This document shows positions 43,064-52,349 of a DNA stretch of 64,000 nucleotides, piece by piece (the stretch's first letter is position 1; every line of letters starts with the position of its first letter). A program made the translations under genes and the position numbers. This DNA comes from Gemmatimonadota bacterium. Its GTDB lineage: Bacteria > Gemmatimonadota > Gemmatimonadetes > Gemmatimonadales > Gemmatimonadaceae. The stretch spans positions 108,332 through 172,331 of the forward strand of contig CANHTA010000001.1 in NCBI GenBank assembly GCA_947463135.1, read 5' to 3'. The notes under the pieces were generated by a model. The model was not told the origin of the DNA and searched no databases. It worked only from the letters and a program-made list of their open reading frames with translations.

Positions 43064-44244
43064 CCACCCTCCAAGCCAACCGCCGCGCCGTGATGTTGGT
43101 GCTCGATGGGGTGGGGTGCGGCGAAGCGCCCGATGCGGCCGCATACGGGGACGTTGGTAGCCACACCATTGGGAACGTCGCGCGGGCGGTCGGTGGCCTT
43201 ACCTTGCCAAACATGGCGCGTCTGGGGCTCGGCCATGTCGCCGATATTCCGGGGGTGGTGGCCGTGCCCCATCCCATTGGCGGATGGGGTACCCTGACCC
43301 CTCGCTCCGCGGGCAAGGACTCAACCACCGGGCACTGGGAGCTGGCAGGAGTACAACTCGCCACGCCGTTCCCAACCTACCCGCAGGGGTTTCCCGCCAG
43401 CGTGATCCAGGCGTTCGCCCAGGCCACCGGTCGACCGGTCCTCGCCAACTGTGTGGCCAGCGGCACCGCCGTCATCGCGGAGTACGCAGAGCAGGCCCGG
43501 ACCACGGGGGCTTGGATCGTCTATACCTCGGCGGATTCGGTCTTTCAGGTGGCGGCACACGAGGCCTGGATCCCGCTGCACGAGCTGTATCGGGCATGCG
43601 AGATCGCGCGCGAGCTGTTGGTGGCGCCGCACAATGTGTCGCGGGTGATTGCACGCCCGTTTGTCGGATCATCGGGGGCGTGGCAGCGCACCGCGAACCG
43701 GCGCGATTACTCCCTTCAGCCCCCTGGCGTCACGCTGCTCGACGCCCTCGCCGCAGCGGGGATTCCGCGGTCTGGGCTTGGCAAGGTGGACGATTTGTTC
43801 GCCGGTCGGGCCATCACCGCCCGGCATACCACGGACAACGCGGACGGGATCACCGCTGTCCTGGAATGGCTGAATTCGGCCCCTCGTGGGTTCTGCTTTG
43901 CGAATCTGGTAGATTTCGATCAGCTCTTCGGCCATCGGAACGATGTCCGTGGTTTTCAGGGGGCGCTCGAAGCATTCGATCGCGCCTTGCCCAGCCTGTT
44001 GGCTGCACTTCAGGAGGACGACCTGCTCTTCATTACGGCCGATCACGGCAACGATCCTACCACGCCCTCTACCGATCACGCGCGCGAGTGTGTGCCGTTG
44101 TTGGTGGCTGGCGCGCGGGTGCGCGGTGGTGGCGTTGGGGTGCGGGACACGTTCGCCGACGTGGGGGCCACCGTGGCCGAGTGGTTCGGGCTGTCGTGGC
44201 GCGGTGGCGGTGCGTCGTTTCTGCCAGCCCTGTTGCACGCATGA
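43060..44244 (+). CDS. deoB: phosphopentomutase DeoB
   Basis: The 394-residue alkaline-phosphatase-fold enzyme begins with the metal motif VMLVLDGVGCGEAPDA and contains GKDSTTGHWELAG with the phosphorylated threonine, IVYTSADSVFQVAAHE, RPFVGSSGAW, GKVDDLFAGR, NLVDFDQLFGHRND and ITADHGNDPTTPSTDHARE. It converts ribose-1-phosphate to ribose-5-phosphate in nucleoside salvage. It forms an operon with cdd, whose ATG overlaps its stop. Confidence 0.95.
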   Translation: MTTLQANRRAVMLVLDGVGCGEAPDAAAYGDVGSHTIGNVARAVGGLTLPNMARLGLGHVADIPGVVAVPHPIGGWGTLTPRSAGKDSTTGHWELAGVQLATPFPTYPQGFPASVIQAFAQATGRPVLANCVASGTAVIAEYAEQARTTGAWIVYTSADSVFQVAAHEAWIPLHELYRACEIARELLVAPHNVSRVIARPFVGSSGAWQRTANRRDYSLQPPGVTLLDALAAAGIPRSGLGKVDDLFAGRAITARHTTDNADGITAVLEWLNSAPRGFCFANLVDFDQLFGHRNDVRGFQGALEAFDRALPSLLAALQEDDLLFITADHGNDPTTPSTDHARECVPLLVAGARVRGGGVGVRDTFADVGATVAEWFGLSWRGGGASFLPALLHA

Positions 44245-44639
44245 CCATCGCGCATCTGCGCACCGCGGCCGACGCGGCGCGGGCCCACGCGTGGTGCCCA
44301 TACTCGCAGTACCCGGTCGGAGCCGCACTGGAAACCGATACCGGGCGCGTGTACGTGGGGTGCAATGTGGAAAATGCGTCATATCCGGCGGGGACCTGTG
44401 CCGAGCGCGTTGCGCTTGGCGCGGCGATCGCCGACGGCGCGCGCCGTTTTGTTCGGATCGTGATCACCACGGCGGCGTCAGCACCGACGCCGCCGTGTGG
44501 AATTTGCCGACAGGCGCTGGTGGAGTTCGCCCCAGCGCTCGAAATTGTCGCCGTGACGCCCGAAGGGCGTACGGCGCGCTGGTCGCTGGCGGATCTGTTG
44601 CCCGCGCCATTCACGCCTGCTTCGCTCGAGAATGCCTGA
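44241..44639 (+). CDS. cdd: cytidine deaminase (tetrameric type)
   Basis: The track lists only a long fused frame from 43284; the real start is ATG 44241 and the product is 132 residues. The zinc ligands fall at C53, C86 and C89 (CAERVAL and PCGIC), and E55 is the proton shuttle, the same numbering as the small three-cysteine type of Bacillus. NVENASYPAGTCAE and YSQYPVGAAL are typical. It deaminates cytidine and deoxycytidine. Adjacent deoB handles the released pentose phosphate. It overlaps the next gene by 8 bases. Confidence 0.95.
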   Translation: MTIAHLRTAADAARAHAWCPYSQYPVGAALETDTGRVYVGCNVENASYPAGTCAERVALGAAIADGARRFVRIVITTAASAPTPPCGICRQALVEFAPALEIVAVTPEGRTARWSLADLLPAPFTPASLENA

Positions 44640-45927
44640 GCGCCATCGATTTGCCCCCTGGCCGCGCGCGCGCGGCCTTCTGGTCCTGTGCGGACTTGCG
44701 GTTGCGGCCGTCACAGCCGCCGCTTGCACCGAGTCCCTCGACGGCGGCGCGGCCTGCCCGTCTTTGTGTCCGTCGAAGGCGGAGTCCTTCCGCGACACGA
44801 TTGTCGATGCGGTGGTCCTCGACAGTTCGCTCGGCGGTTATCCAACGCTTGGGCTGTCGCCCTTTATCCTCATTGCGAACCGTCCCGATACGGTGGTCAC
44901 CAACGCCATCATTCGGTTTGATGTGCTTCCCACCGTGTTCAGCCCGAACAAGGGGGCCACGGTGGATTCCATCACCGCGGTCGACTCGGTTTTCCTGCGT
45001 TTTCCGCTGGACAGCAGCGGTCGCCGTGGCACCACACCCGTGACGCTCGAGGTGTACGATGTGGACACCACGGCGTCCGACACGGTGACGGCGGTCGTAC
45101 GATCGCTGTTCCGCCCGGATCGTCGGATTGGCTCGTTGGTCGTCACACCATCGGCAATTGGCGACTCGCTTCGGATCCCCTTCTCGAAATCGGTGTTGGC
45201 GGCCAAAATCGCAGCGAAGGGGCGCCTGCGGTTAGGGGTGCGGATGCGCGGGGGATCGGGGCAGCTCCGCACGGTGGCGTTTGTCGCCGGCGCGGGTGCG
45301 CCCACCGTGGTCTTTGACCCCAGCACCGACACCACGTACGCACCGCAACAGATTTCGCCCAGTACCACCGTGCCCAATGCCACCGCTGACGTGGAACTGG
45401 CCTATACGGTGTACATGATCAGCGATCTGGCCTCGCCACCCCCGGGGGCGGGTACGCTGCTCGTGGGGGGATTCCCGGCGTATCGCTCGTATCTGCGCTT
45501 TAACGTCCCGGCGCGCATCACCGACTCCAGCACCATTGTGCGCGCCGAAGTGTTACTCACCCAGCAGGCCTCCACCTTCGGCAACGCGGCGGAGTCTGTG
45601 GGGCTGTTTGCCCTCGTGCCCACCACCACGAATCTGGTCACCGACCTGCGCCGTATCCTGGATCTCGCCGCCGCCGGCTCGTTCGCTGGTGTCGATTCGT
45701 CGGCGTTGGTCCCGTCATCGGCTGGCGTGCGGGCGGTTAACGTGCTCGCCCTCGCCCGCACGTGGCGTACGTTGCCCCCCGATGTTCCGCGCGCGATCGC
45801 CTTCAAAATCGGTCTCGAAGGTTCGCAGCCGTCGGAATTGCGCTTTTACTCCAGCGAAGCGCCAGCGGCGCTCCGCCCACGTTTGCGTATCACTTATCTC
45901 CCCCGTTCGGAGTTTGCCCTTCCGTGA
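44632..45927 (+). CDS. unrecognised beta-rich lipoprotein
   Basis: The 431-residue protein starts at ATG 44632, inside the end of cdd. A twin-basic N-terminus and hydrophobic helix end in VTAAACTES, a plausible lipobox, so it is probably a lipoprotein. The rest is strand-rich with two similar halves, each containing an FLRF or YLRFNVP strand with Val/Thr-rich stretches, which faintly recalls DNRLRE-type stalk domains. I do not recognise the family. Its stop overlaps the GTG of the next gene, so the two probably work together at the outer membrane. Confidence 0.6.
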   Translation: MPERHRFAPWPRARGLLVLCGLAVAAVTAAACTESLDGGAACPSLCPSKAESFRDTIVDAVVLDSSLGGYPTLGLSPFILIANRPDTVVTNAIIRFDVLPTVFSPNKGATVDSITAVDSVFLRFPLDSSGRRGTTPVTLEVYDVDTTASDTVTAVVRSLFRPDRRIGSLVVTPSAIGDSLRIPFSKSVLAAKIAAKGRLRLGVRMRGGSGQLRTVAFVAGAGAPTVVFDPSTDTTYAPQQISPSTTVPNATADVELAYTVYMISDLASPPPGAGTLLVGGFPAYRSYLRFNVPARITDSSTIVRAEVLLTQQASTFGNAAESVGLFALVPTTTNLVTDLRRILDLAAAGSFAGVDSSALVPSSAGVRAVNVLALARTWRTLPPDVPRAIAFKIGLEGSQPSELRFYSSEAPAALRPRLRITYLPRSEFALP

Positions 45928-47087
45928 TCCGCCACACACTCCGAGCGTTTGTTTTTTCCGCGACCCGAGTGGTGGCGGCGACCTCCGTTCTGGCCTCCGT
46001 CGCCGGTGCGCAGGGCGCGATTGCGAATCAGGGTTTCGGTTATCCCGTAGGCGGCGGCAGTGTCCGGACGAATGGCACGGGCGGTGCCTTCGCGGAATTC
46101 GACGCGCTCACGCCCACCAACCCGGCGGCGCTCGGTGGCGTCGCACGCCCCGTGGTGACTGCGCAGGCGGAGCCGGAATTACGGACGCTTTCCATTAATG
46201 GTGTGAGCGAGAAGAGCCGGCTGCAGCGCGTTCCACTGCTCATGCTGATTTTTCCGGCGAGCCACGGTGTGGCGGTTGGCATCAGCGCCACCACCTTCCT
46301 CGATCGGACCTTCTCCACCGCCACCACGGGGAGCGCGCAGGTCAACGGCCTAAGCATCCCCACCACCGACCAAATCGAAGTGCGCGGGGCCATCAACGAC
46401 CTCCGCGCCGGTGTCGGCTGGCAGCTGTCGTCGCGTTTCCGCGTTGGGGCGGCGGGGCATCTCTACACCGGGGAACACCGGGCCACCCGTGAACGCACCT
46501 TTGCTGACACGCTCAAGTTCGGGAGCGTGCTCGACTCATCACGCGTGACCTACTACGGCACCGCGTTGTCCGTGGGGGGCGAAGCCACGCTCGGTAAGGG
46601 ATTCACGGCGCTCGCGTCGTACCGTCGTGGCAACGAGATCAATGCCCGCGTTCGCGACACCATTGTGTCGAGGGCCACGGCCCCGGCTCGCACTGGGTTC
46701 GCGCTACGCTTCGATGGGATCGTCGGTTCTGTCTTCGCGGTTGGGTTTGAGCACATTGGCTGGTCTCAAATGGCGGCCTTGGGCTCAACGGCCGCGACGT
46801 CGCGCGATGCCATGAACTGGCACGCCGGTGCGGAGGTCGCCGGTCCCCGGTTCCGCGGTTTTCCGACGCTCCTTCGCGGAGGAATGGCGCGGAACGAGTT
46901 ACCCTTTGTTCTGCCTGGCCAAACGGCGAGGGAAAATCGTCTGTCCGCCGGGATTGGGCTGCCGGTTGCCGGGGAGGATGCCGTCATCGACCTCTCCGTT
47001 CAGCGCGCGACACGCTCGATGTCAGCGTCGAGCACGAAGGAATCGGCGTGGCTGCTCGGGATTGGCGTCCAAATCCGTCCGCGCTAA
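45924..47087 (+). CDS. putative outer-membrane beta-barrel protein
   Basis: GTG 45924 (MIRHTLRAFVFSATRVVAAT) overlaps the lipoprotein stop and gives a signal peptide cut near ASVAGAQ. The track's earlier start lacks one. The 387-residue product has alternating, Gly/Thr-rich strands (FALRFDGIVGSVFAVGFEHI, RLSAGIGLPVAGEDAVIDLS) and ends GIGVQIRPR, consistent with a transmembrane barrel of the PorV/FadL style. The motif GGAFAEFDALTPTNPAAL near the start is also seen in such proteins. Function is unknown; coupling to the lipoprotein suggests an envelope pair. Confidence 0.6.
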   Translation: MIRHTLRAFVFSATRVVAATSVLASVAGAQGAIANQGFGYPVGGGSVRTNGTGGAFAEFDALTPTNPAALGGVARPVVTAQAEPELRTLSINGVSEKSRLQRVPLLMLIFPASHGVAVGISATTFLDRTFSTATTGSAQVNGLSIPTTDQIEVRGAINDLRAGVGWQLSSRFRVGAAGHLYTGEHRATRERTFADTLKFGSVLDSSRVTYYGTALSVGGEATLGKGFTALASYRRGNEINARVRDTIVSRATAPARTGFALRFDGIVGSVFAVGFEHIGWSQMAALGSTAATSRDAMNWHAGAEVAGPRFRGFPTLLRGGMARNELPFVLPGQTARENRLSAGIGLPVAGEDAVIDLSVQRATRSMSASSTKESAWLLGIGVQIRPR

Positions 47088-47090
47088 TCC

Positions 47091-48458
47091 ATGAGTGAGA
47101 TGTCCGAACGCGCGATGCCGCGACCCACGGTGTACATCGAAACATACGGCTGCCAGATGAATGTGGCCGATTCCGAACTCATGTACGGCAAGCTCATCGC
47201 CAGCGGCTATGACGCCGTCGATGTGCCCGATGGTGCTGACGTGATTCTCGTGAACACCTGTGCCATTCGCGAGAACGCGGAAACGCGCGTGATTGGGCGC
47301 CTTGGTGAACTCAAGAAGTTCATGCGCACCGGCAGCGTCATGGGCGTCACGGGGTGCATGGCGCAGCGCTTAGGACCTCGCGTGCTGGAGCAGGCGCGGC
47401 ACGTGTCCATCGTGGTTGGTCCCGACGGGTATCGGGCGTTGCCCGCCCTGTTAGACGGGGCCCGTCGTGGAGAGAAGTTTACCGCCACCGACTTCGATCT
47501 CGAAGAGCACTACGAAGACGTCGTGGCGCGCCGCTTCGAAGGGGTCAAGGCGTGGATCCCCGTGCAGCGGGGCTGTGACTATCGATGCACCTATTGCATT
47601 GTGCCGACCACGCGCGGCCCGGAGCGGAGCCGGAAGCTGCACGAGGTGGTACGTGAAGTCCACGAGGTGGTGGCGCAGGGGCTCACCGAAGTTGTGCTGC
47701 TGGGGCAAACGGTCAATTCGTACAACGATGGCACGCATGATTTTGCCGATTTGCTGCGTGCCGTCGGTACGGTTGATGGCATTCGCCGCGTGCGCTATAC
47801 CAGCCCCCATCCAAACGACTTCTCGGATCGTGTGATTGCGGCCATGGCGGAGGTCCCCACCGTCTGCGAACACATTCATTTGCCCATGCAAAGCGGTTCC
47901 ACGTCGATGCTCAAAAAAATGCTGCGTCGCTACTCACGCGAAGACTATCTCGCGTGCGTGGAACGTATGCGTGCCGCCATCCCCGGCTTGGCCCTGACTA
48001 CGGATATTATCGTCGGATTTCCCAGTGAAACCGACGAGGAGTTTGCCGATACGTTGTCGTTGTGTCAGGAGGTGCGATTCGACGACGCGTTCATGTTCAA
48101 GTTCTCGCCGCGTGAAGGCACGCCGGCGACGCGCATGCCGGCCGAATGGACAATTCCCGACGAGCTCGTGGCCACCCGGTTTGAACGGCTGCTTACAACG
48201 GTGCGTGGCATTTCGCGCGAGAACAACATGCGCCGATTGGGTGATACCGTGGAAGTGCTCATTGAAAAGGTGGCCCGCGATGGCGAGCTGCTGCAGGCGC
48301 GCTCGCGGGACTTCAAAACCATCATGGTGCCGACGGACGCGGGAGCGATTGGCGAGTACCTCATGGTGACGCTCAGCGGGACAACAGGTGCCACCTTCAC
48401 GGGCACACCGGTGGCCGCACCGACATCACGCACGGCGCTGCCCTTGCTGGCCGGCTAG
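47091..48458 (+). CDS. miaB: tRNA-2-methylthio-N6-dimethylallyladenosine synthase MiaB
   Basis: The 455-residue radical-SAM methylthiotransferase has three N-terminal auxiliary-cluster cysteines (YGCQMN, NTCAIREN, TGCMAQ) and the SAM cluster C162/C166/C169 in GCDYRCTYCIVP. EVVLLGQTVNSY, HLPMQSGS and IIVGFPSETDEEF are MiaB-typical, and a TRAM domain ends the protein. It adds the methylthio group to i6A37 of tRNAs. It starts 3 bases after the barrel gene, so may be cotranscribed with it. Confidence 0.95.
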   Translation: MSEMSERAMPRPTVYIETYGCQMNVADSELMYGKLIASGYDAVDVPDGADVILVNTCAIRENAETRVIGRLGELKKFMRTGSVMGVTGCMAQRLGPRVLEQARHVSIVVGPDGYRALPALLDGARRGEKFTATDFDLEEHYEDVVARRFEGVKAWIPVQRGCDYRCTYCIVPTTRGPERSRKLHEVVREVHEVVAQGLTEVVLLGQTVNSYNDGTHDFADLLRAVGTVDGIRRVRYTSPHPNDFSDRVIAAMAEVPTVCEHIHLPMQSGSTSMLKKMLRRYSREDYLACVERMRAAIPGLALTTDIIVGFPSETDEEFADTLSLCQEVRFDDAFMFKFSPREGTPATRMPAEWTIPDELVATRFERLLTTVRGISRENNMRRLGDTVEVLIEKVARDGELLQARSRDFKTIMVPTDAGAIGEYLMVTLSGTTGATFTGTPVAAPTSRTALPLLAG

Positions 48459-48547
48459 ACAGCGGCAACTCGCGTGGTCCCCGCGTGCGTCGGGGAACGC
48501 CCGCGCACTTTTGATGCGGCATCTGTGCCGGTGGATGATCACCGTGC

Positions 48548-51064
48548 GTGATGCCGCTTCTTATTCATGCCACGGGCTGGTGGTTGGCCGGCCTCTTCGT
48601 TGGCGCCACGCTCAGCGATTCGGCGTGGCTTCGCCTCAGGGGAGTGTGGTTGCACGCGGCGTCCGCGTGGCCGCACCCGCTGGTTCTCCTCCTCGTGATC
48701 GTGCTGGCCACCTTGGCGGCCCGTGCGGCGCGAGCCCGCGGGCGAACGCGCGCCCTCCCGTTCCCACCCGCCACCCGCACCCTCGTCGCCTGTGCCGTGA
48801 TTGCACTGTCCGGTGTCCTCACGAGTCGGGCGGCGACCGTGCACGCGCGGCGCTGCCGGACGGCGGCCGTGCAGCGCTTCGCGCATGGGATGCTCACGCC
48901 TTTGGCGTTTGATGGCCTGCTCCCGCTCCGCTCTGGCCCCTCGCCGTTCCCGCTCCGCCGCGGCCTGATCGCCGCCGACTCGTCACCCCGTGTGCCCCTC
49001 AATCGGGGACGTGGCGACGTCTATGTCGAGGTGGGTGGGCAGCCCTGCGCGGTGGCCACGACGCTTCGGCTCCCGCCCCGCATGCCGAGCCCGTTGCCGG
49101 CCGGTGCCGTGGCCATGGTGCAGGGGGATGCTCTGGCCACCGATCGTGGCGTACGCCTCAACGTGGATACGGTACACGCCGTCGTCGGCCGCGAGTGGCG
49201 GCGTGCGGCGCGCGCACGTACCGGCGCTACGATCGATCGCCTCTTCGGGGCACGTGCGCCACTGGTGCGCGCCCTGGTGATCGCCGATCAGGATGGGATT
49301 GCCACCTCGGTGCGAGACCGATTCGCCGATGCCGGACTCGTGCACATGCTCTCGGTGTCGGGGATGCACGTGGCCATTATCGCGTCGGCTCTGATAACCA
49401 TCACCGCGGCCCTGCGCTTGCCCTCCGTCCTGGGGGCGCTGGTATCACTCGCATTGGTGCTGGCGTACGTGATCATGCTGGGGGCACCCGCGCCGGCGGT
49501 GCGGAGCGCCGTCATGCTGTTCACCGTCATGCTGTCCAAAGCATGGCAGCGTCCCCTCCATGATTGGACGGCGCTCGCCCTCGGCGCCACCATCCCAACC
49601 GTACATCCGCTGGTGGTGCTCGACTTGGGGTGGCAGCTGAGCGTGAGCGGCATGGCGGCGCTGGTCGCCGCGCGAGCCATCTGGAGACGCTGGCAGGGCT
49701 ACGCCCTCGCGCTGCCCCTGTCTTCGGCTGGAAGGGCTGATAGGGGGTGGCGTCGGGCCCTTCGTCGCGCGCAGCGGTGGCTCGCCAGGCAACGGGGGGT
49801 ATCGCGCTGGCTGGCGCGCGAAACACTCACCGGTGTCGTGGCCACCGTCGCTACCGCCCCGCTTATCGCGTGGACCTTTGGGCGCGTCAGCGTACTGGCA
49901 CCGATCACCAATATCCTGGCTGGTCCCATTGTGGCCTTCCTGCAGCCGGCGCTCTTTCTGGCCCTTGTGGCCAGCCCCATGGATCCGCTGGCACAGGTCA
50001 TCGCCGATGCCAGTGCGTGGCCAATCCAACTGCTCGATCGCATCGCGGCCCACGCGGCCGCGATACCCTTCGCGGTGTTTCACGTGGCACCCACGCTGCC
50101 AACAGCGCTGGCAGGCGGGGTGGCCTCCATGGCACTCATCCGGGCCACGGCCACGCGTCGGGCCGGTCCTTGGATGCAGCTGAGCGCCGTTGCCCTGGTG
50201 GCAGCGGCGGGGTTGCCCTTCATGACCGTTGGGTCGGGGGTGCTGGAGCTCCACATGATCGATGTCGGACAGGGTGATGCCTTCGCACTCCGGACGCCCC
50301 GCGGGCGCTGGGTCCTCATCGATGCCGGCCCCTCGTGGGACGGGGGGGACGCCGGTCGTCGCACGGTGATACCGTACGTGCAGCGCCGTGGCGGGCCCGT
50401 GGTGCTCATGGTGCTCTCGCATGCCCACGAGGATCATGTGGGTGGCGCCGCCAGCGTGATCAACGCACTCGCGCCGCGGCAATGGTGGGAGCCCGCCTTT
50501 GTGACATCAAGCAGTGGATACCGGAAGGCGCTGGCGGCGTTGCGTGCGCGCGCCCTCCCGTGGCGGCGCGTGCAGCCCGGTCAACGCTGGCAGCTTGATG
50601 GCGTCACCCTCGACGTGCTGGCGCCCGACTCCGCATGGACCACCGCCCAGGTCGATGCCAACGAGACGTCGGTCGTCCTGCGCGTCTCCTACGGTCGTCG
50701 CCGATTTCTCTTTATGGGGGACGCCGAGCAGCACGAAGAAGCGTGGTTGCTGAACCAACTCCCCGTTGAGGCGCTCCGCGCTGACGTGCTCAAGCTGGGC
50801 CACCACGGCAGCCGGACAAGCTCCGGCCTCGATTTCGTGCGGGCGGTGGCGCCACGGGTGGGGTTGGTCTCCGTTGGCGCGGGAAACCGCTATGGTCACC
50901 CGTCCCTCGAGGTGCTCGATCGCTTTGCCGCCCTTCAGGTGCCACTCCTGCGCTCGGATCGCGAGGGGACCGTGGTCATCCGTACCAATGGCCACTGGCT
51001 CGACGCCTCGGCCCGAGGCGACTACTGGCGCGTGCCCGACCGCCCCGCCGGGCGCTTCCCCTAA
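48548..51064 (+). CDS. comEC: ComEC/Rec2 competence DNA channel
   Basis: The 838-residue protein has N-terminal membrane helices, an OB-like periplasmic domain, the competence core with LVHMLSVSGMHVAIIA and DLGWQLSVSGMAAL, further helices, and a C-terminal metallo-beta-lactamase domain with MIDVGQGDAFAL, LSHAHEDHVGGA and LKLGHHGSRTSSG. ComEC carries transforming DNA across the inner membrane, and the lactamase-like domain may degrade one strand. This suggests natural competence. GTG 48548 and ATG 48551 are both possible starts. Confidence 0.92.
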   Translation: MMPLLIHATGWWLAGLFVGATLSDSAWLRLRGVWLHAASAWPHPLVLLLVIVLATLAARAARARGRTRALPFPPATRTLVACAVIALSGVLTSRAATVHARRCRTAAVQRFAHGMLTPLAFDGLLPLRSGPSPFPLRRGLIAADSSPRVPLNRGRGDVYVEVGGQPCAVATTLRLPPRMPSPLPAGAVAMVQGDALATDRGVRLNVDTVHAVVGREWRRAARARTGATIDRLFGARAPLVRALVIADQDGIATSVRDRFADAGLVHMLSVSGMHVAIIASALITITAALRLPSVLGALVSLALVLAYVIMLGAPAPAVRSAVMLFTVMLSKAWQRPLHDWTALALGATIPTVHPLVVLDLGWQLSVSGMAALVAARAIWRRWQGYALALPLSSAGRADRGWRRALRRAQRWLARQRGVSRWLARETLTGVVATVATAPLIAWTFGRVSVLAPITNILAGPIVAFLQPALFLALVASPMDPLAQVIADASAWPIQLLDRIAAHAAAIPFAVFHVAPTLPTALAGGVASMALIRATATRRAGPWMQLSAVALVAAAGLPFMTVGSGVLELHMIDVGQGDAFALRTPRGRWVLIDAGPSWDGGDAGRRTVIPYVQRRGGPVVLMVLSHAHEDHVGGAASVINALAPRQWWEPAFVTSSSGYRKALAALRARALPWRRVQPGQRWQLDGVTLDVLAPDSAWTTAQVDANETSVVLRVSYGRRRFLFMGDAEQHEEAWLLNQLPVEALRADVLKLGHHGSRTSSGLDFVRAVAPRVGLVSVGAGNRYGHPSLEVLDRFAALQVPLLRSDREGTVVIRTNGHWLDASARGDYWRVPDRPAGRFP

Positions 51065-51253
51065 CGATCCGCGCGGCGCGGCTCTTGCCCGAGCTTGCCC
51101 AAGTACGCCACTTTCCCCATGAGGCGGCGGGGGGCGTTGGCAGCGCCCCGCTGTGCCCTGTTTCTGAACGTGTCTGTTACCGGTCCGTTGCGGATCGGAT
51201 TCAATCTCTTCTGCTGCGCTCCTGCGCGCCCGTCTCCACTCAGGAGTTATAAC

Positions 51254-52333
51254 GTGGTCAGGCATACGGCAACGTCGGTTGTGACGATCGAACGTTTCAT
51301 CATTGAGCAGGAACGCATGTTTCCGGAGGCCACCGGCGAGTTATCCGGCATCCTCTACGACATGGCCCTCGCGGGCAAGATGATCGCGAACAAGGTGCGA
51401 AGTGCCGGACTCGTGGATATCCTCGGCGCAACCAGTGACGTGAATGTTCAGGGCGAGGTCCAGCAGAAGCTCGACGTGATCGCCAATGAGATCGTCGTCA
51501 AAGCCTTCGATCATGGCGGCCGGTTGTGTGCCATGGCCTCCGAAGAGGAACCGGACATCATTCACATCCCCGAGGGCTTCCGCGCCGGCAAGTATGTGCT
51601 GCTGTTCGATCCCCTCGATGGATCATCGAACATCGATGTGAATGTGCCCGTTGGAACGATCTTCTCGGTGTACAAGAAGATCACCCGCGGTTCGCGCGGG
51701 GAAATGGAAGACATGCTCCAGCCGGGGCGCCGTCAGGTGGCGGCAGGGTATGTCATCTATGGCTCGAGCACCATGCTGGTGTATACCACGGGACAAGGGG
51801 CTCACGGCTTCACCCTCGATCCCTCCATCGGGGAGTTCCTGCTGTCGCACCCCAATATCCGAATCCCGCAGCGCGCGCGGTACCTGTCGGTGAACGATGC
51901 GTACGAGCAGGATTGGCCCGAACCCACCCGCGCGCTGATGCGTCGCTATCGTGGGCTCGACGGTCAACGGGCGCCCCTCAACGTGCGCTACGTGGGATCA
52001 CTGGTCGCGGACTTCCACCGCAACCTGCTCGGTGGCGGCGTCTTCTGCTATCCGGCCAACACGAAGTCGCCCAAGGGGAAGCTGCGCCTCCTCTACGAGG
52101 CCAACCCGTTGGCTTTCATTGCCGAGCAGGCCGGCGGCATGGCCACCAATGGCTATGGTCGTATCATGGATGTCCAGCCCACGGAGCTGCACGAGCGCAC
52201 GCCGCTCTACCTCGGCAGTACGGCCGAAGTGGAAACGGTGGCCGAGTTTCCCCTGCCGCGGTACGTCGCGCCGGGTGTCGCCGAGCGGCGCGGTACGCAT
52301 CCCACGCCAGCGACTCCGGCTGACCCGTCCTGA
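51254..52333 (+). CDS. fbp: class I fructose-1,6-bisphosphatase
   Basis: The start is GTG 51254 ([20 protein letters not shown]), with AGGAG 7 bases upstream; the track's earlier start covers non-coding sequence. The 359-residue enzyme has [14 protein letters not shown] near 119 with the metal-binding Asp/Glu, [22 protein letters not shown], and the C-terminal [16 protein letters not shown]. It removes the 1-phosphate in gluconeogenesis. The 189-base gap upstream holds a GC-rich hairpin that may end comEC transcription, but no strong promoter was seen. Confidence 0.94.
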   Translation: MVRHTATSVVTIERFIIEQERMFPEATGELSGILYDMALAGKMIANKVRSAGLVDILGATSDVNVQGEVQQKLDVIANEIVVKAFDHGGRLCAMASEEEPDIIHIPEGFRAGKYVLLFDPLDGSSNIDVNVPVGTIFSVYKKITRGSRGEMEDMLQPGRRQVAAGYVIYGSSTMLVYTTGQGAHGFTLDPSIGEFLLSHPNIRIPQRARYLSVNDAYEQDWPEPTRALMRRYRGLDGQRAPLNVRYVGSLVADFHRNLLGGGVFCYPANTKSPKGKLRLLYEANPLAFIAEQAGGMATNGYGRIMDVQPTELHERTPLYLGSTAEVETVAEFPLPRYVAPGVAERRGTHPTPATPADPS

Positions 52334-52349
52334 TCGCTACATTGGGGGG

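Noticed and set aside
43284-44240. Upstream part of the 451-aa ORF that ends in cdd
   Set aside because: It is a shadow frame of deoB; only the part from ATG 44241 encodes cytidine deaminase.
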